In this document: piece after piece, positions 1 through 7,716 of the stretch
Position numbering within the stretch: the stretch's first letter is position 1
Layout: each line of letters begins with the position of its first letter
Source: Phycisphaerae bacterium
GTDB taxonomy: Bacteria > Planctomycetota > Phycisphaerae > UBA1845
Direction of reading: 5' to 3'
Assembly: GCA_024102815.1 (NCBI GenBank)
Contig: JAGFJJ010000063.1
Span: 1 to 35,221, forward strand
Length of the DNA stretch: 35,221 nucleotides
Translations under genes and position numbers: made by a program
The notes under the pieces: model-generated
Told to the model about the DNA's origin: nothing
What the model saw: only the letters and a program-made list of their open reading frames with translations
Database searches by the model: none

Positions 1-85
1 GGTTACACTCTGTCACGAACGGCCTCCGTGCCTCGGCATGATTGCGTTGGAGCAAACCCTATCATACCAGGTTCGAAGGCCTTCC

Positions 86-640
86 TTATGCGCGAATCAA
101 CGTCAACTCATGAAATATCCGGGCTAGCGAACTGTCCTCATCGAGCGATGGATACAGAAAACGGCTGATTTCAACTGCAGATTCTGCGGCTTTCAACTTC
201 TCCGCCAGACTCCGCACAGGGCGTATGTCGCCGTTGGGTGAAGCGATATGGCCCGTGACGACGGTGTCCTGACGGATTGGAAGCCGCAGGCTTGCGGACA
301 GCATGGCAAGTGCTACTGCCGCATCGAGCGAGAAGCCCTCAATCTGCATGCCCAAGTCCCTGACCGCAGTCACGCCCAGATTGACTACCGAAAGGTTGAA
401 GCTTCTGGCTGGCCGCTGAAGGGCGTCGGTGATCCGGTCCACGGCCGGAATAACGGTGTTCTCCAAGTGCAGCGTAGTGTCAGGGGTGAAGGAGACGGGG
501 CCGGACACTGCCAGGCGCTTGCAGATGCGAGGGGGAAGCAGGCGCGCGTGTACCGCGGAAAGAACCGCAACTGGGCCGCCAGCCAGGTGGCTGACAAGAA
601 CGATTCTGACGCGACCGATATGGCAGTCAGTTTGGTCCAT
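86..640 (-). CDS. Stand-alone Lon-type (S16) protease-domain protein
   Basis: A 184-residue protein that aligns in pattern with the C-terminal proteolytic domain of Lon. Residues 101-152 carry the GFS motif (Ser104) where Lon has its catalytic serine. They continue through a VTG-HI-NGDI-PV stretch to LAEKLKAA (Lys148). The Ser-Lys spacing of 44 compares with 43 in E. coli Lon, so the Ser/Lys dyad appears intact. There is no AAA+ or Lon N-terminal domain, and the family normally works as an ATP-driven chamber, so an ATPase would have to come from elsewhere or the protein acts as a self-cleaving or regulatory module. ATG 640 has GAGGG upstream. It is the last gene of the minus-strand run, 53 bases after its neighbour. 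Protease activity is inferred from motifs only. Confidence 0.7.
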   Translation of the reverse strand: MDQTDCHIGRVRIVLVSHLAGGPVAVLSAVHARLLPPRICKRLAVSGPVSFTPDTTLHLENTVIPAVDRITDALQRPARSFNLSVVNLGVTAVRDLGMQIEGFSLDAAVALAMLSASLRLPIRQDTVVTGHIASPNGDIRPVRSLAEKLKAAESAVEISRFLYPSLDEDSSLARIFHELTLIRA

Positions 641-693
641 GTAGAAACCCTCGATTCGAGCGTCTAAGCGACTTGACGCCGCCGCCGGCAGCT

Positions 694-1386
694 TCAGGCA
701 GTCGGGTCGAGCGACTCAAGCTGAAGCGTGCCTGCTTCCATACCTGGATATACGGCAATCGCGATCGGCGCCACCGTCAGGGGTATGGTCTTTGTGGGGG
801 TCGTGGAGAAAAGTGTCGAATCGGCGGCCATGGGCAGTGGACGATTGGGGAAGGCACTATCCCAGATGAGTTCGGTCTCCGTGATGGCGCCTGACCACAA
901 CACCCGTCCGGTATCCAGCCTGAACGAGTAGATGCCCGGACGTACGCCATCGAATGATGTCCGGTCCATCGGGTCGAGGCACCACGACGCAACGGGCCGG
1001 CTCTCGCGCTGGACCACCAGGAAAGTGGATCCGCGTCGCCGCCCCACTGCGCGCAGCGTTCTCATCATGTTGAGGTCCTCGCGTCCACGAGCCGCAGGCC
1101 CCACGTGGCGCGGGCCAATGTGTGCGCCCTCAGTTTCCTCATCTTCGCCACACAAACGCGCTATGGCCATCCAAATGGCCGCGTCCGCAATGGCCATCCG
1201 CTCGTGCTCGTCCAGTTTGGCGGTCGCGGCCTCCACTAACTCCCGCCATTGCCTCAGGCCGTTCGAAGTTTCCGGAGCACAGACCTTCAAACGCATCGTC
1301 TCAAACGCCTGCTTCAGCGCGGTGGTCGGAGCCGCACTCTCGACTGCCTCGGCGAGGATCGGAACGAAGAACAGATCATCATTCAT
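694..1386 (-). CDS. Hypothetical protein of the kinase/sigma-like cluster
   Basis: A 230-residue protein I do not recognise. ATG 1386 is chosen because it overlaps the stop of the upstream gene by 8 bases; the frame stays open further upstream, but only inside that gene. The N-terminal half (about residues 1-90) is predicted helical. The C-terminal half is rich in beta-forming segments, including a stretch around residues 140-175 (RPGIYSFRLDTGRVLW-type) that resembles a small beta-sandwich or regulatory domain. No signal peptide or membrane segment is visible. Its place directly after the sigma-like gene and kinase suggests a role in the same signalling unit; this is context only. Confidence 0.7.
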   Translation of the reverse strand: MNDDLFFVPILAEAVESAAPTTALKQAFETMRLKVCAPETSNGLRQWRELVEAATAKLDEHERMAIADAAIWMAIARLCGEDEETEGAHIGPRHVGPAARGREDLNMMRTLRAVGRRRGSTFLVVQRESRPVASWCLDPMDRTSFDGVRPGIYSFRLDTGRVLWSGAITETELIWDSAFPNRPLPMAADSTLFSTTPTKTIPLTVAPIAIAVYPGMEAGTLQLESLDPTA

Positions 1387-2521
1387 CGTGGCTGTCCCAC
1401 GTACCATGCGCTTCGATGACGGATGCAACAGTTTTGGAGAGGCCCGCCGCACGTGCCGCGTTTCTGAACGGCGCGAAACATGCCAGGGCCCTGGCGACAT
1501 TGAGCCAGAGGTCAGGTGGGTGCTGGCCGTTTGTGGCCCAGCGTTGGCCTGCGAAACGGCTGAAGGTTGCCTTACTCAACCCGAACGCCTGTGCTACGGC
1601 ACCGTCGTTGTCGCAACCAGATGTCAGGTTGTCGAAAACCCGGTACACGAGGGCGCGCAGCCCATCAACACCAAGACGCCGGATCGCCGGGCGTTGCTCC
1701 GTCATTCGAAGCGCCTTCTCATCGGCGACGAAGCTCGCAAGACCTCGTGATACCATCTCCTCCTCGACCGCCATTTCGAGTTGAGCCTCGATGTTCGTAG
1801 CAGTCGGGGGATGGTGCCATTGTTCGTCAAATGGGCGACAGCAAGTTGTGCCGAGGTATTCATCAATCAGGGTTTGGACCCGCTCCTTCTCGTTCGGTCG
1901 CGTCGGATCCGGCGACGGTATGTTCGCCTCCAGCCAAGCCCGTCGACTCCTCCCACTGAGCCACTGCGGCAACCACACGGTGATCGATCCTGCTGCAAGT
2001 TGCCAGCTGTACCGCGAGCGGCCCGTACGCCTCCTTCTCCTGGCCTCGAGCACGGATAGCCAACAGTGACGAACCACATGGCGCTGGACGATCCGGGCCG
2101 CCGCCGTTTCGACGGCCAATTCGGTGGCTGTCTCGTGCCCGTTCCGCCACGCGTGGACTGCACGGAACAGCATGCCGAAGTAGTAGCGGCAGTCGATGGG
2201 GGCGTGTTTCAGCGGGCCGGCAGTTTCGCGACCGTTCTCAGCCGGAAGCAGGAGGAATTTGTCCACGGTCAGATCGTACGCCTGATCCGCCAGCTCGGCG
2301 GGGAGACCGCGCCGCCCGGCCCGGCCGTGGAGGACGGCAGTCACAAACGTCGCAAAGAGCACCGGCGGACCGCCCTTGGCGCGGAAAATAGGTCGATTGC
2401 GGTGGAACTCACGCAGTGCCCTGCGATCGGATTCTACGGCGATCCGATCGACGACTTCAGCGAGAGATAACTTGCCGTAATCGGTCAGGTCTACGGAGGT
2501 ATGTTCCACCGAGTGTGTCAT
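1379..2521 (-). CDS. Putative diverged sigma-like / HTH regulatory protein
   Basis: 380 residues, starting at an ATG inside an ATGA overlap with the kinase gene, so translation is probably coupled. The N-terminal third looks like a distant sigma-70 region 2: an ESDRRALREFHR segment, then AELADQAYDLTVDKFL, then CRYYFGMLFRAVHAW. This order matches the helices seen in ECF sigma factors. Near the C-terminus (about residues 315-335) AVAQAFGLSKATFSRF has the shape of a region-4 helix-turn-helix. The middle is Arg-rich and longer than in normal ECF factors. A divergent sigma factor controlled by the adjacent kinase is a reasonable reading. A plain HTH regulator is the alternative; a profile search would decide. 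Confidence 0.65.
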   Translation of the reverse strand: MTHSVEHTSVDLTDYGKLSLAEVVDRIAVESDRRALREFHRNRPIFRAKGGPPVLFATFVTAVLHGRAGRRGLPAELADQAYDLTVDKFLLLPAENGRETAGPLKHAPIDCRYYFGMLFRAVHAWRNGHETATELAVETAAARIVQRHVVRHCWLSVLEARRRRRTGRSRYSWQLAAGSITVWLPQWLSGRSRRAWLEANIPSPDPTRPNEKERVQTLIDEYLGTTCCRPFDEQWHHPPTATNIEAQLEMAVEEEMVSRGLASFVADEKALRMTEQRPAIRRLGVDGLRALVYRVFDNLTSGCDNDGAVAQAFGLSKATFSRFAGQRWATNGQHPPDLWLNVARALACFAPFRNAARAAGLSKTVASVIEAHGTWDSHDE

Positions 2522-4113
2522 GAAACACTCGCCTTCTTCCCCTGATTGCAGGCGGCGAGGCCATCGCGAAGACCCAGTGCGTGCGCAGCAGTAGCAGCGA
2601 GTCTGTGCTGATGCGTTTCCGCCAGTTGCAACGCAATTCCGTATTCCTTCTTGCCGATCGCGGCGTCGATACGGCGCTGAGAGAGGCGCAGAGACTGGCG
2701 AAGGTCGCCAACAAGGACGCAGGCCTCCTGCGCGGATGGGCTCTCTGCGTCGTACGCAGCGGCCTGTTCAAATGCTCCGAGTGCGGCATCGAAATCTCCC
2801 GTGGTTAGATGCGAGAAGGCCCCCAGAAGGGCCTCCAGGGAAGCACCCACCCGTGTCTCCATACCCTCGACGAGGTCGATCACCGTTCGATCATCCGGTG
2901 TTAGGGCGACGATGGCACGAAGCTTGTTGAACGCCTCAGTCAAGAGGAGATTGTCGATCTCGGAACTCAGGGCACGAGCCGCGCTTACCCCCTGGAGGCG
3001 TTGACGTTCCAGGTTGGCAATGACAGCGCGTGCGCCTGCGTGCTGGGGACAGCCCTTCAGGAGGATTTGACAGAGTCGCCGCGCATCTTGGGTCCTATTG
3101 TCGTGCAGGCAACGGCGAACATGCCGCCAATGATTCTCCTGCTCTCGCACCGTGCCGCTCTTTGCGAGCCGTGACTCTCCCCGCCGGGCGAGCTCGAGGG
3201 CCTCGACGAAGTGCTCAACCACCTGGAATCGGTCGCCGGGATCCGGTGCGGTACATCGTTCCACAATCCGCACCAATTCCCCAGCAACGAGAAGTCCTTC
3301 CTCGGATCGGTGGTGAGCCGATGGAAATCCAGTCAGCCCGAGCACTTCACCAAGTATGACACCCAGCGAATAGATATCTGCCCGTGTGTCGACTTTCGCA
3401 CGTCCACCCGCAGCAAGCTCGGGACTCTCGTAACCCGGTGTCCCGCGCGGGCACAGACCGATTGACCCGGTCTCGCCGGCGCATTCCGCTACGTGATGGA
3501 AGGGAGAGGCTGCTTGGTCGAGATCGCCGATCTTCCAGATTCCATTGACGCAGAGCATGTTCTCGGGTTTCAGGTCGAAGTGAGCGAAACCCGCACGATG
3601 CAGAGCCGCCAGCCCGAAGGCAACATCGACGACATGTTGCACGCCGGCTTCACGCCTTGTGAACGTGTCGTCATGCGTATTTTCCAGCCACTCTCGGAGA
3701 TCGCCCCCGTCGGCGAACTCCGTCGAGATCATCTGCAGATCGAGACCCTGATATTGGCAGCGGTGGGTATCGAAAATCGTAAGCACATGACGGTGCCCTC
3801 CGAGGCGCTGGCTGATGTTGGTTTCCTTCCTCAAGCGTGCCTCAAGTTTCACGGCGACTTCCGGCTGCAGGTCTACGATCTTGAGAGCAACGTTGTGTGC
3901 CCGAAGTGAATCATGAGCTTCGTACACGTGAGTACCCCGGCCGCTTGCCACATGGCGAACGATTGTGAAGCGATCGAGCCGCGTCTCGGGGGCGAGGATT
4001 GGTCCCGGGCTCGGCTGCGGCGGCGACGACAGAAAGCGATCATCGCGTGACTTCGTCGATGATCCCTCCAATCGCTGGGAACCGGGCGCGGTCATCAGGG
4101 TCTCTTGTTTCAT
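2518..4113 (-). CDS. Ser/Thr protein kinase with C-terminal helical repeats
   Basis: 531 residues. Kinase features in order: glycine-rich loop around 56-60 (ASGRG, weak), VALK lysine at 78, HFDLKPEN at 178-185 in place of HRDLKPEN, GDLD at 196-199 in place of DFG, and GTPGYESPE at 224-232. The catalytic Asp, the metal-binding Asp and the Lys are kept, but the Arg of HRD is Phe, so it is a non-RD kinase. Residues 330-525 are helical and repeat-like (TPR-type). No membrane segment was seen, so it is probably cytosolic. ATG 4113 overlaps the upstream stop (ATGA) and follows GGAGGTG. It sits between a beta-propeller protein and a sigma-like protein, which are plausible partners or substrates. Confidence 0.9.
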   Translation of the reverse strand: MKQETLMTAPGSQRLEGSSTKSRDDRFLSSPPQPSPGPILAPETRLDRFTIVRHVASGRGTHVYEAHDSLRAHNVALKIVDLQPEVAVKLEARLRKETNISQRLGGHRHVLTIFDTHRCQYQGLDLQMISTEFADGGDLREWLENTHDDTFTRREAGVQHVVDVAFGLAALHRAGFAHFDLKPENMLCVNGIWKIGDLDQAASPFHHVAECAGETGSIGLCPRGTPGYESPELAAGGRAKVDTRADIYSLGVILGEVLGLTGFPSAHHRSEEGLLVAGELVRIVERCTAPDPGDRFQVVEHFVEALELARRGESRLAKSGTVREQENHWRHVRRCLHDNRTQDARRLCQILLKGCPQHAGARAVIANLERQRLQGVSAARALSSEIDNLLLTEAFNKLRAIVALTPDDRTVIDLVEGMETRVGASLEALLGAFSHLTTGDFDAALGAFEQAAAYDAESPSAQEACVLVGDLRQSLRLSQRRIDAAIGKKEYGIALQLAETHQHRLAATAAHALGLRDGLAACNQGKKASVS

Positions 4114-6029
4114 AACGCACCTCCAAAACTGAACGAGTTATGGGCGGCAGCGGCGCCTCGAAGACCTTGCAGAGTCCGGCGGAGCAACTTGTTAACAGGA
4201 GCCAGGAATGCCGCGCGCCCACCTTTTTCCCTCAGCATGGCCATCTTCTCGAGCAGTCTGGAACCGCACACGAGGCCTTCGTGGTCGCTTTGAACTGCGC
4301 CGCCTGCCAGTAGGATTGATCGTGTGATCTCGGTACCTCCTGCCGCCGGCGTCGTGCGCAGCAGGACCTTGAAATGCTCGCAGGGCTTATCCCAGTAGGG
4401 AGAAACGACCACCGCTTCAATCGGCTGTGCATCGCCGCTTTCAACCCACAGCACACGCGACGCACACGTCCGGACGTCAAACCCAAAGGTGTCGTGGTTG
4501 CAGTACTCGATCGCGGAGGCAAGGTGCGCAGACTGAACCACCGCATCGGGTATCCATGCGCGCCCTGACCTGTGCAGCTCCCATAGACCGGCAAGCGGGC
4601 GGCCCAGGAGCTGCGCGGCGGCGATCATCTGATCGACCGGCACAGCTCGGTCGGGGCCGCTGAAGACAACCTCCCGCCCGGCATTCATGGCCTTCGTGGT
4701 GGCATGGAGCCATGGTGGGCAATTCCCAGTGGCACCGCCTGTGGTTGCCTGCGTGGATTGGTCGATGGCCTCGAGCGCCAGTTCGTACTGCCCGAACTCG
4801 AACAGCAGGGCAATGTAGCGTTCGTGAGAAGGCTGGGCATCTGGCGAGTCGAGCGGGAGGAGTCGCACCAGTCTGTGGCGTAGCTCGAGCTCCAGGAGAA
4901 GGTCGCCAGCGCGCATCGCCTGGTGTGCCTTGAGCGCGAGGGATACATCCTCGGCGCCGAGCGAATCAAGTTCGTCGAATGCTCCATGAAGGTCCGTGTC
5001 ACCTTCAGAATCGATCGACGTTGCGATCCAATCCTGCAGCTCGTTGGCGCGCAGTCGCCTCTGCTCCATCTCGAAGGCGCGTTGAGCACTTGCGGAAGCA
5101 CCAACTACGGCACGAAAGCCCTTCCCGGGGATAGCATGGAGAAGCGTGAAGGAGTCCTGCGAAATGGCAAAACGGACCGCCCGCCCATCGGACAGTACGG
5201 CGACACCCTGAGCAGAACCGGCGCCGAACACTTCGGCGTCCATGGCACTATGAAAAGCCGGGCGCTCGTCGATGCACTCGGGCCGGCTTGGGGCGAGGTG
5301 CCAGAATCTGATGAGTCCGTCGTCGTGCCCGAGCGTGGCAAGGTGTTCATCCACCTGGAAGGCGGCGTACCAAGGCCCCTCATGAGCGGTCGTGACATAG
5401 ATCGAAGGTGGGTCGGCCCTAATCACGACGAGTTGACCATTCCTTGCCGGATAAGCCACGACCGCACCATCGTGCAACGCCCATGTCGTGGGCCGGGCCA
5501 AGGCAATCGGGCGTGCGGGGGCCGGGGCGGCCAGGCGAGCCTCAATCAATCCGTCCCCCTCGCGCCATATCAGGACCTGGCCCTCGTCGCCAACGCCTAT
5601 GACGTGTTCCCCGGTTGAGCCCAGCAGGTAGATGGCCTCACCACCGAGGCTCCAGCGGGCTGGCCGGCTTGCGTCGTTGTCTTCTGCGCGCCAATGCAGG
5701 ACGCGTCCGCTCTCGTCGGCGCTTATAAGACTGCCGTTGGCCCCGAAGCAAAGGGAAGTGACAGCTCGACCAGCCAAGATACGCGTCGGTTGCGGCGGTT
5801 CCTGGCCATCGCCGTCACGACTGGCGGAAAACACGTGGATCGTACCATCGCGAGTTCCGCACGCGAGGATTCCCTGAATTGGATTCAGATCGATCGCGTA
5901 GGCGCTCGCAGGAAGCGGGCACCGGTCTTCTTCGGCTTCCATTTGAGAGTCGGCTCCGACGGAGTACAGTGCGGGCGTGGATCCGCCCGCCGTCAGAAAC
6001 AGGTTCTTGATCCAGTGGCTCTCAAACAC
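4110..6029 (-). CDS. WD40-like beta-propeller protein with helical C-terminal region
   Basis: A GTG start at 6029 is preferred. It follows AGGTGAGG by 8 bases and removes an otherwise 97-base overlap with the coiled-coil gene upstream; an in-frame ATG at 6164 also exists. This gives 639 residues. The first about 330 residues contain repeated WD40-type blades such as AYAIDLNPIQGILACGTRDG, VTSLCFGANGSLISADESG and EHLATLGHDDGLIRFWHL. A helical TPR-like stretch follows (DLLLELELRHRLVRLL, YIALLFEFGQYELALEAI), and then a domain of unknown family to about residue 620. Such proteins usually act as protein-interaction scaffolds. Its stop overlaps the kinase start (ATGA), so the two are probably made together and may interact. 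Confidence 0.8.
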   Translation of the reverse strand: MFESHWIKNLFLTAGGSTPALYSVGADSQMEAEEDRCPLPASAYAIDLNPIQGILACGTRDGTIHVFSASRDGDGQEPPQPTRILAGRAVTSLCFGANGSLISADESGRVLHWRAEDNDASRPARWSLGGEAIYLLGSTGEHVIGVGDEGQVLIWREGDGLIEARLAAPAPARPIALARPTTWALHDGAVVAYPARNGQLVVIRADPPSIYVTTAHEGPWYAAFQVDEHLATLGHDDGLIRFWHLAPSRPECIDERPAFHSAMDAEVFGAGSAQGVAVLSDGRAVRFAISQDSFTLLHAIPGKGFRAVVGASASAQRAFEMEQRRLRANELQDWIATSIDSEGDTDLHGAFDELDSLGAEDVSLALKAHQAMRAGDLLLELELRHRLVRLLPLDSPDAQPSHERYIALLFEFGQYELALEAIDQSTQATTGGATGNCPPWLHATTKAMNAGREVVFSGPDRAVPVDQMIAAAQLLGRPLAGLWELHRSGRAWIPDAVVQSAHLASAIEYCNHDTFGFDVRTCASRVLWVESGDAQPIEAVVVSPYWDKPCEHFKVLLRTTPAAGGTEITRSILLAGGAVQSDHEGLVCGSRLLEKMAMLREKGGRAAFLAPVNKLLRRTLQGLRGAAAAHNSFSFGGAL

Positions 6030-6067
6030 GATTACATCCTCACCTGTCCCGAGTTCGACTAGCGCTG

Positions 6068-6577
6068 CTACCTGCCGTTGAGCTCGCTGATCTCTCGACG
6101 GATGTTCCCGGCTTGCCTTCCGCGCTCCGCGGCGTCGGGAGGGCCCTCTCTTTTGTCGCGCCATTGCCTCCAGGCATGTCGCGCTCTTGTCACCGTCTCG
6201 TGAATCCGCGATCTCATGCGCAGATGCCGTTTTTTGGCGATCTCCAGCTTGGATAGTGCGCTGTCGAATCGTTCCGCCGGAGCTTTGCTGTGAAGCTGAT
6301 CCCGGCTCTTCTTGAGTCGGCTAATCTCACTATCACAAGCGGCGACGACTTCGTCGGCTGCCCGGGCGAACTCGCACAAGTGGTCGATCTGGTCCTGAAG
6401 CATGGAACGATGCTCGTATCCGGTGGTGCCGATTGTCCGCCGGACCTGAGTGACCAACTTCTCCGCGGATTCAAGATCGTAGGGTTTAACCCGATTCGGA
6501 TGGACCGTGGTTCTTTCGCCGTTCCTGATCACGGGGACATTACGCGGGCCGATATGGCGTTGACCTTCAATGGGCAC
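6068..6577 (-). CDS. Coiled-coil protein A
   Basis: 169 residues from a GTG at 6577 preceded by GAGG with 8-base spacing. After about 35 polar residues it is almost entirely charged helix (residues 35-165) with heptad-like spacing of Leu, Ile and Ala, and is Arg/Lys-rich. No enzymatic motif, membrane segment or cysteine pair was seen. It is the first of three consecutive small coiled-coil genes lying between the HerA-type ATPase and the beta-propeller gene. It could be an adaptor or filament-forming subunit; the sequence alone cannot say. Confidence 0.7.
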   Translation of the reverse strand: MPIEGQRHIGPRNVPVIRNGERTTVHPNRVKPYDLESAEKLVTQVRRTIGTTGYEHRSMLQDQIDHLCEFARAADEVVAACDSEISRLKKSRDQLHSKAPAERFDSALSKLEIAKKRHLRMRSRIHETVTRARHAWRQWRDKREGPPDAAERGRQAGNIRREISELNGR

Positions 6578-6633
6578 AGTGTGATCCTCGCATGTATCAA
6601 GGGAGGTGTTGTTCCCTTGCGTGTTCCTTGAAC

Positions 6634-7197
6634 CTACCTGTCCTTTGCCATGCGCCGGATGCGATCGACTTCCTCTTGGGCGTTGCCTCTGGTGATCTCC
6701 TCCAAGGGGCGCGGCACCTGTGGTTCGCTGTGAACCCGCTGTCCGAACGGTCCACGCGGATCCCCACCGGGGAACTTGCGCGACCCCGCCTCACGGAGCG
6801 TTGCCTCAAGCTCGGCAATGGCGTCAAGAAGATCTCGGCGCCGGTGTTGGAGATCACGAATATGCGCGAGCAGCTTGAGTTCCGCCTCGGCAAACTTGTC
6901 CTGCGCTTGGTCACCGTGGAGCCGGTCTCGTTCATGGGCAAGTTCATCGACCTTGCGCTCGCGTTCGGCGATCTGATCATTGGTGAATTTGAGGTCCCGT
7001 TTCAGGCTGTCCAAATCATCGCGGACAAACTGGGCGGTCCTCTCTTTGCGATAGAACATCCCCTCCGCGTCCGGGCATTCGGAATTCCCGTCGGAATCGG
7101 TTTCCGGAAGCATGTCGAAGTCCTTGCGCAGCTCGGCCGCACCTTCCAGCGCCCGCGTGATCAAATCGCCCCCGCTAATGTTCGGCGCCCGGTACAT
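6634..7197 (-). CDS. Coiled-coil protein B
   Basis: 187 residues. ATG 7197 has an excellent ribosome binding site, AGGAGG, and lies just after the upstream stop. Residues 55-135 form a long charged coiled coil (DLDSLKRDLKFTNDQIAERE, then DLQHRRRDLLDAIAELEATL). This is flanked by a polar N-terminus and a Pro/Arg-rich tail with a final short helix. No known domain was recognised. Its resemblance to protein A is compositional only; I do not claim homology. Confidence 0.7.
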   Translation of the reverse strand: MYRAPNISGGDLITRALEGAAELRKDFDMLPETDSDGNSECPDAEGMFYRKERTAQFVRDDLDSLKRDLKFTNDQIAERERKVDELAHERDRLHGDQAQDKFAEAELKLLAHIRDLQHRRRDLLDAIAELEATLREAGSRKFPGGDPRGPFGQRVHSEPQVPRPLEEITRGNAQEEVDRIRRMAKDR

Positions 7198-7198
7198 G

Positions 7199-7714
7199 TC
7201 AACCTCCTGTTCCTTGGACGATTTGCTTCAGTTGCTCATGCTGTTGTTGGGCGTTTTCTCGCGATTGCCGGCTCCGCTCTTCTTCGCCCTGCAAAAACTC
7301 GATGTCTTCGCGCGTTTCGGATTCAGCCTGCTCGATTCGGCTGGTCGCCGAATCGCTGTGCACTTGCTGACGGGCGTCGCCGATCTTCTGGAGATCCCCC
7401 TCATCGGATTCGGTGCGTTCCTTCAATTCTCCCTCGAATTCCTCCCCCTCTCCTTGCGCCTGCTCGAGGGCAGCACCATCGTCGGCGAACTCCTGTTCTG
7501 TTGTTTCTTTCGCCTCCTGGAGAGACGCTGTCACCTCCTCCACGCCCTCGCTGGTCCCGCCGGCCTCCATACCATCGATCACCTCAGATTCCACACGGTG
7601 ATCCTCAGCATCTCGCTCCAGCGCTTCGGTTTTCTCTTTGTATTCCTGGTCGTGCTTTTCGACCGTCTCGGTGATGTCTCCACGACTCCTGCTGTTTCTG
7701 TTACCTCTGGCCAT
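7199..7714 (-). CDS. Acidic coiled-coil protein C
   Basis: 171 residues from ATG 7714. This ATG is preferred over the ATG at 7720 because GGAGG lies 7 bases upstream of it. The protein is very rich in Glu, Gln and Asp and low in hydrophobic residues. Helix with heptad character runs over residues 15-165, and only the first 12 residues are basic. It may be an extended linker or scaffold. It is coupled to the HerA-type gene upstream (stop at 7717, overlapping or adjacent to the start). Strongly acidic while its neighbour A is basic, so charge-based pairing is conceivable; this is inference. Confidence 0.7.
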   Translation of the reverse strand: MARGNRNSRSRGDITETVEKHDQEYKEKTEALERDAEDHRVESEVIDGMEAGGTSEGVEEVTASLQEAKETTEQEFADDGAALEQAQGEGEEFEGELKERTESDEGDLQKIGDARQQVHSDSATSRIEQAESETREDIEFLQGEEERSRQSRENAQQQHEQLKQIVQGTGG

Positions 7715-7716
7715 GA

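Noticed and set aside
66..85. GGTTCGAA near the window start, like a tRNA T-loop
   Set aside because: No acceptor or anticodon stem can be drawn around it.
932..1750. 272-residue open frame on the plus strand
   Set aside because: Lies opposite the unknown and sigma-like genes; Arg/Ser-rich translation, no domain and no ribosome binding site. Shadow of the minus-strand genes.
6592..7674. 360-residue open frame on the plus strand
   Set aside because: Opposite the coiled-coil genes B and C, which have good starts and coupled overlaps; its C-terminal part is Pro/Arg low-complexity.
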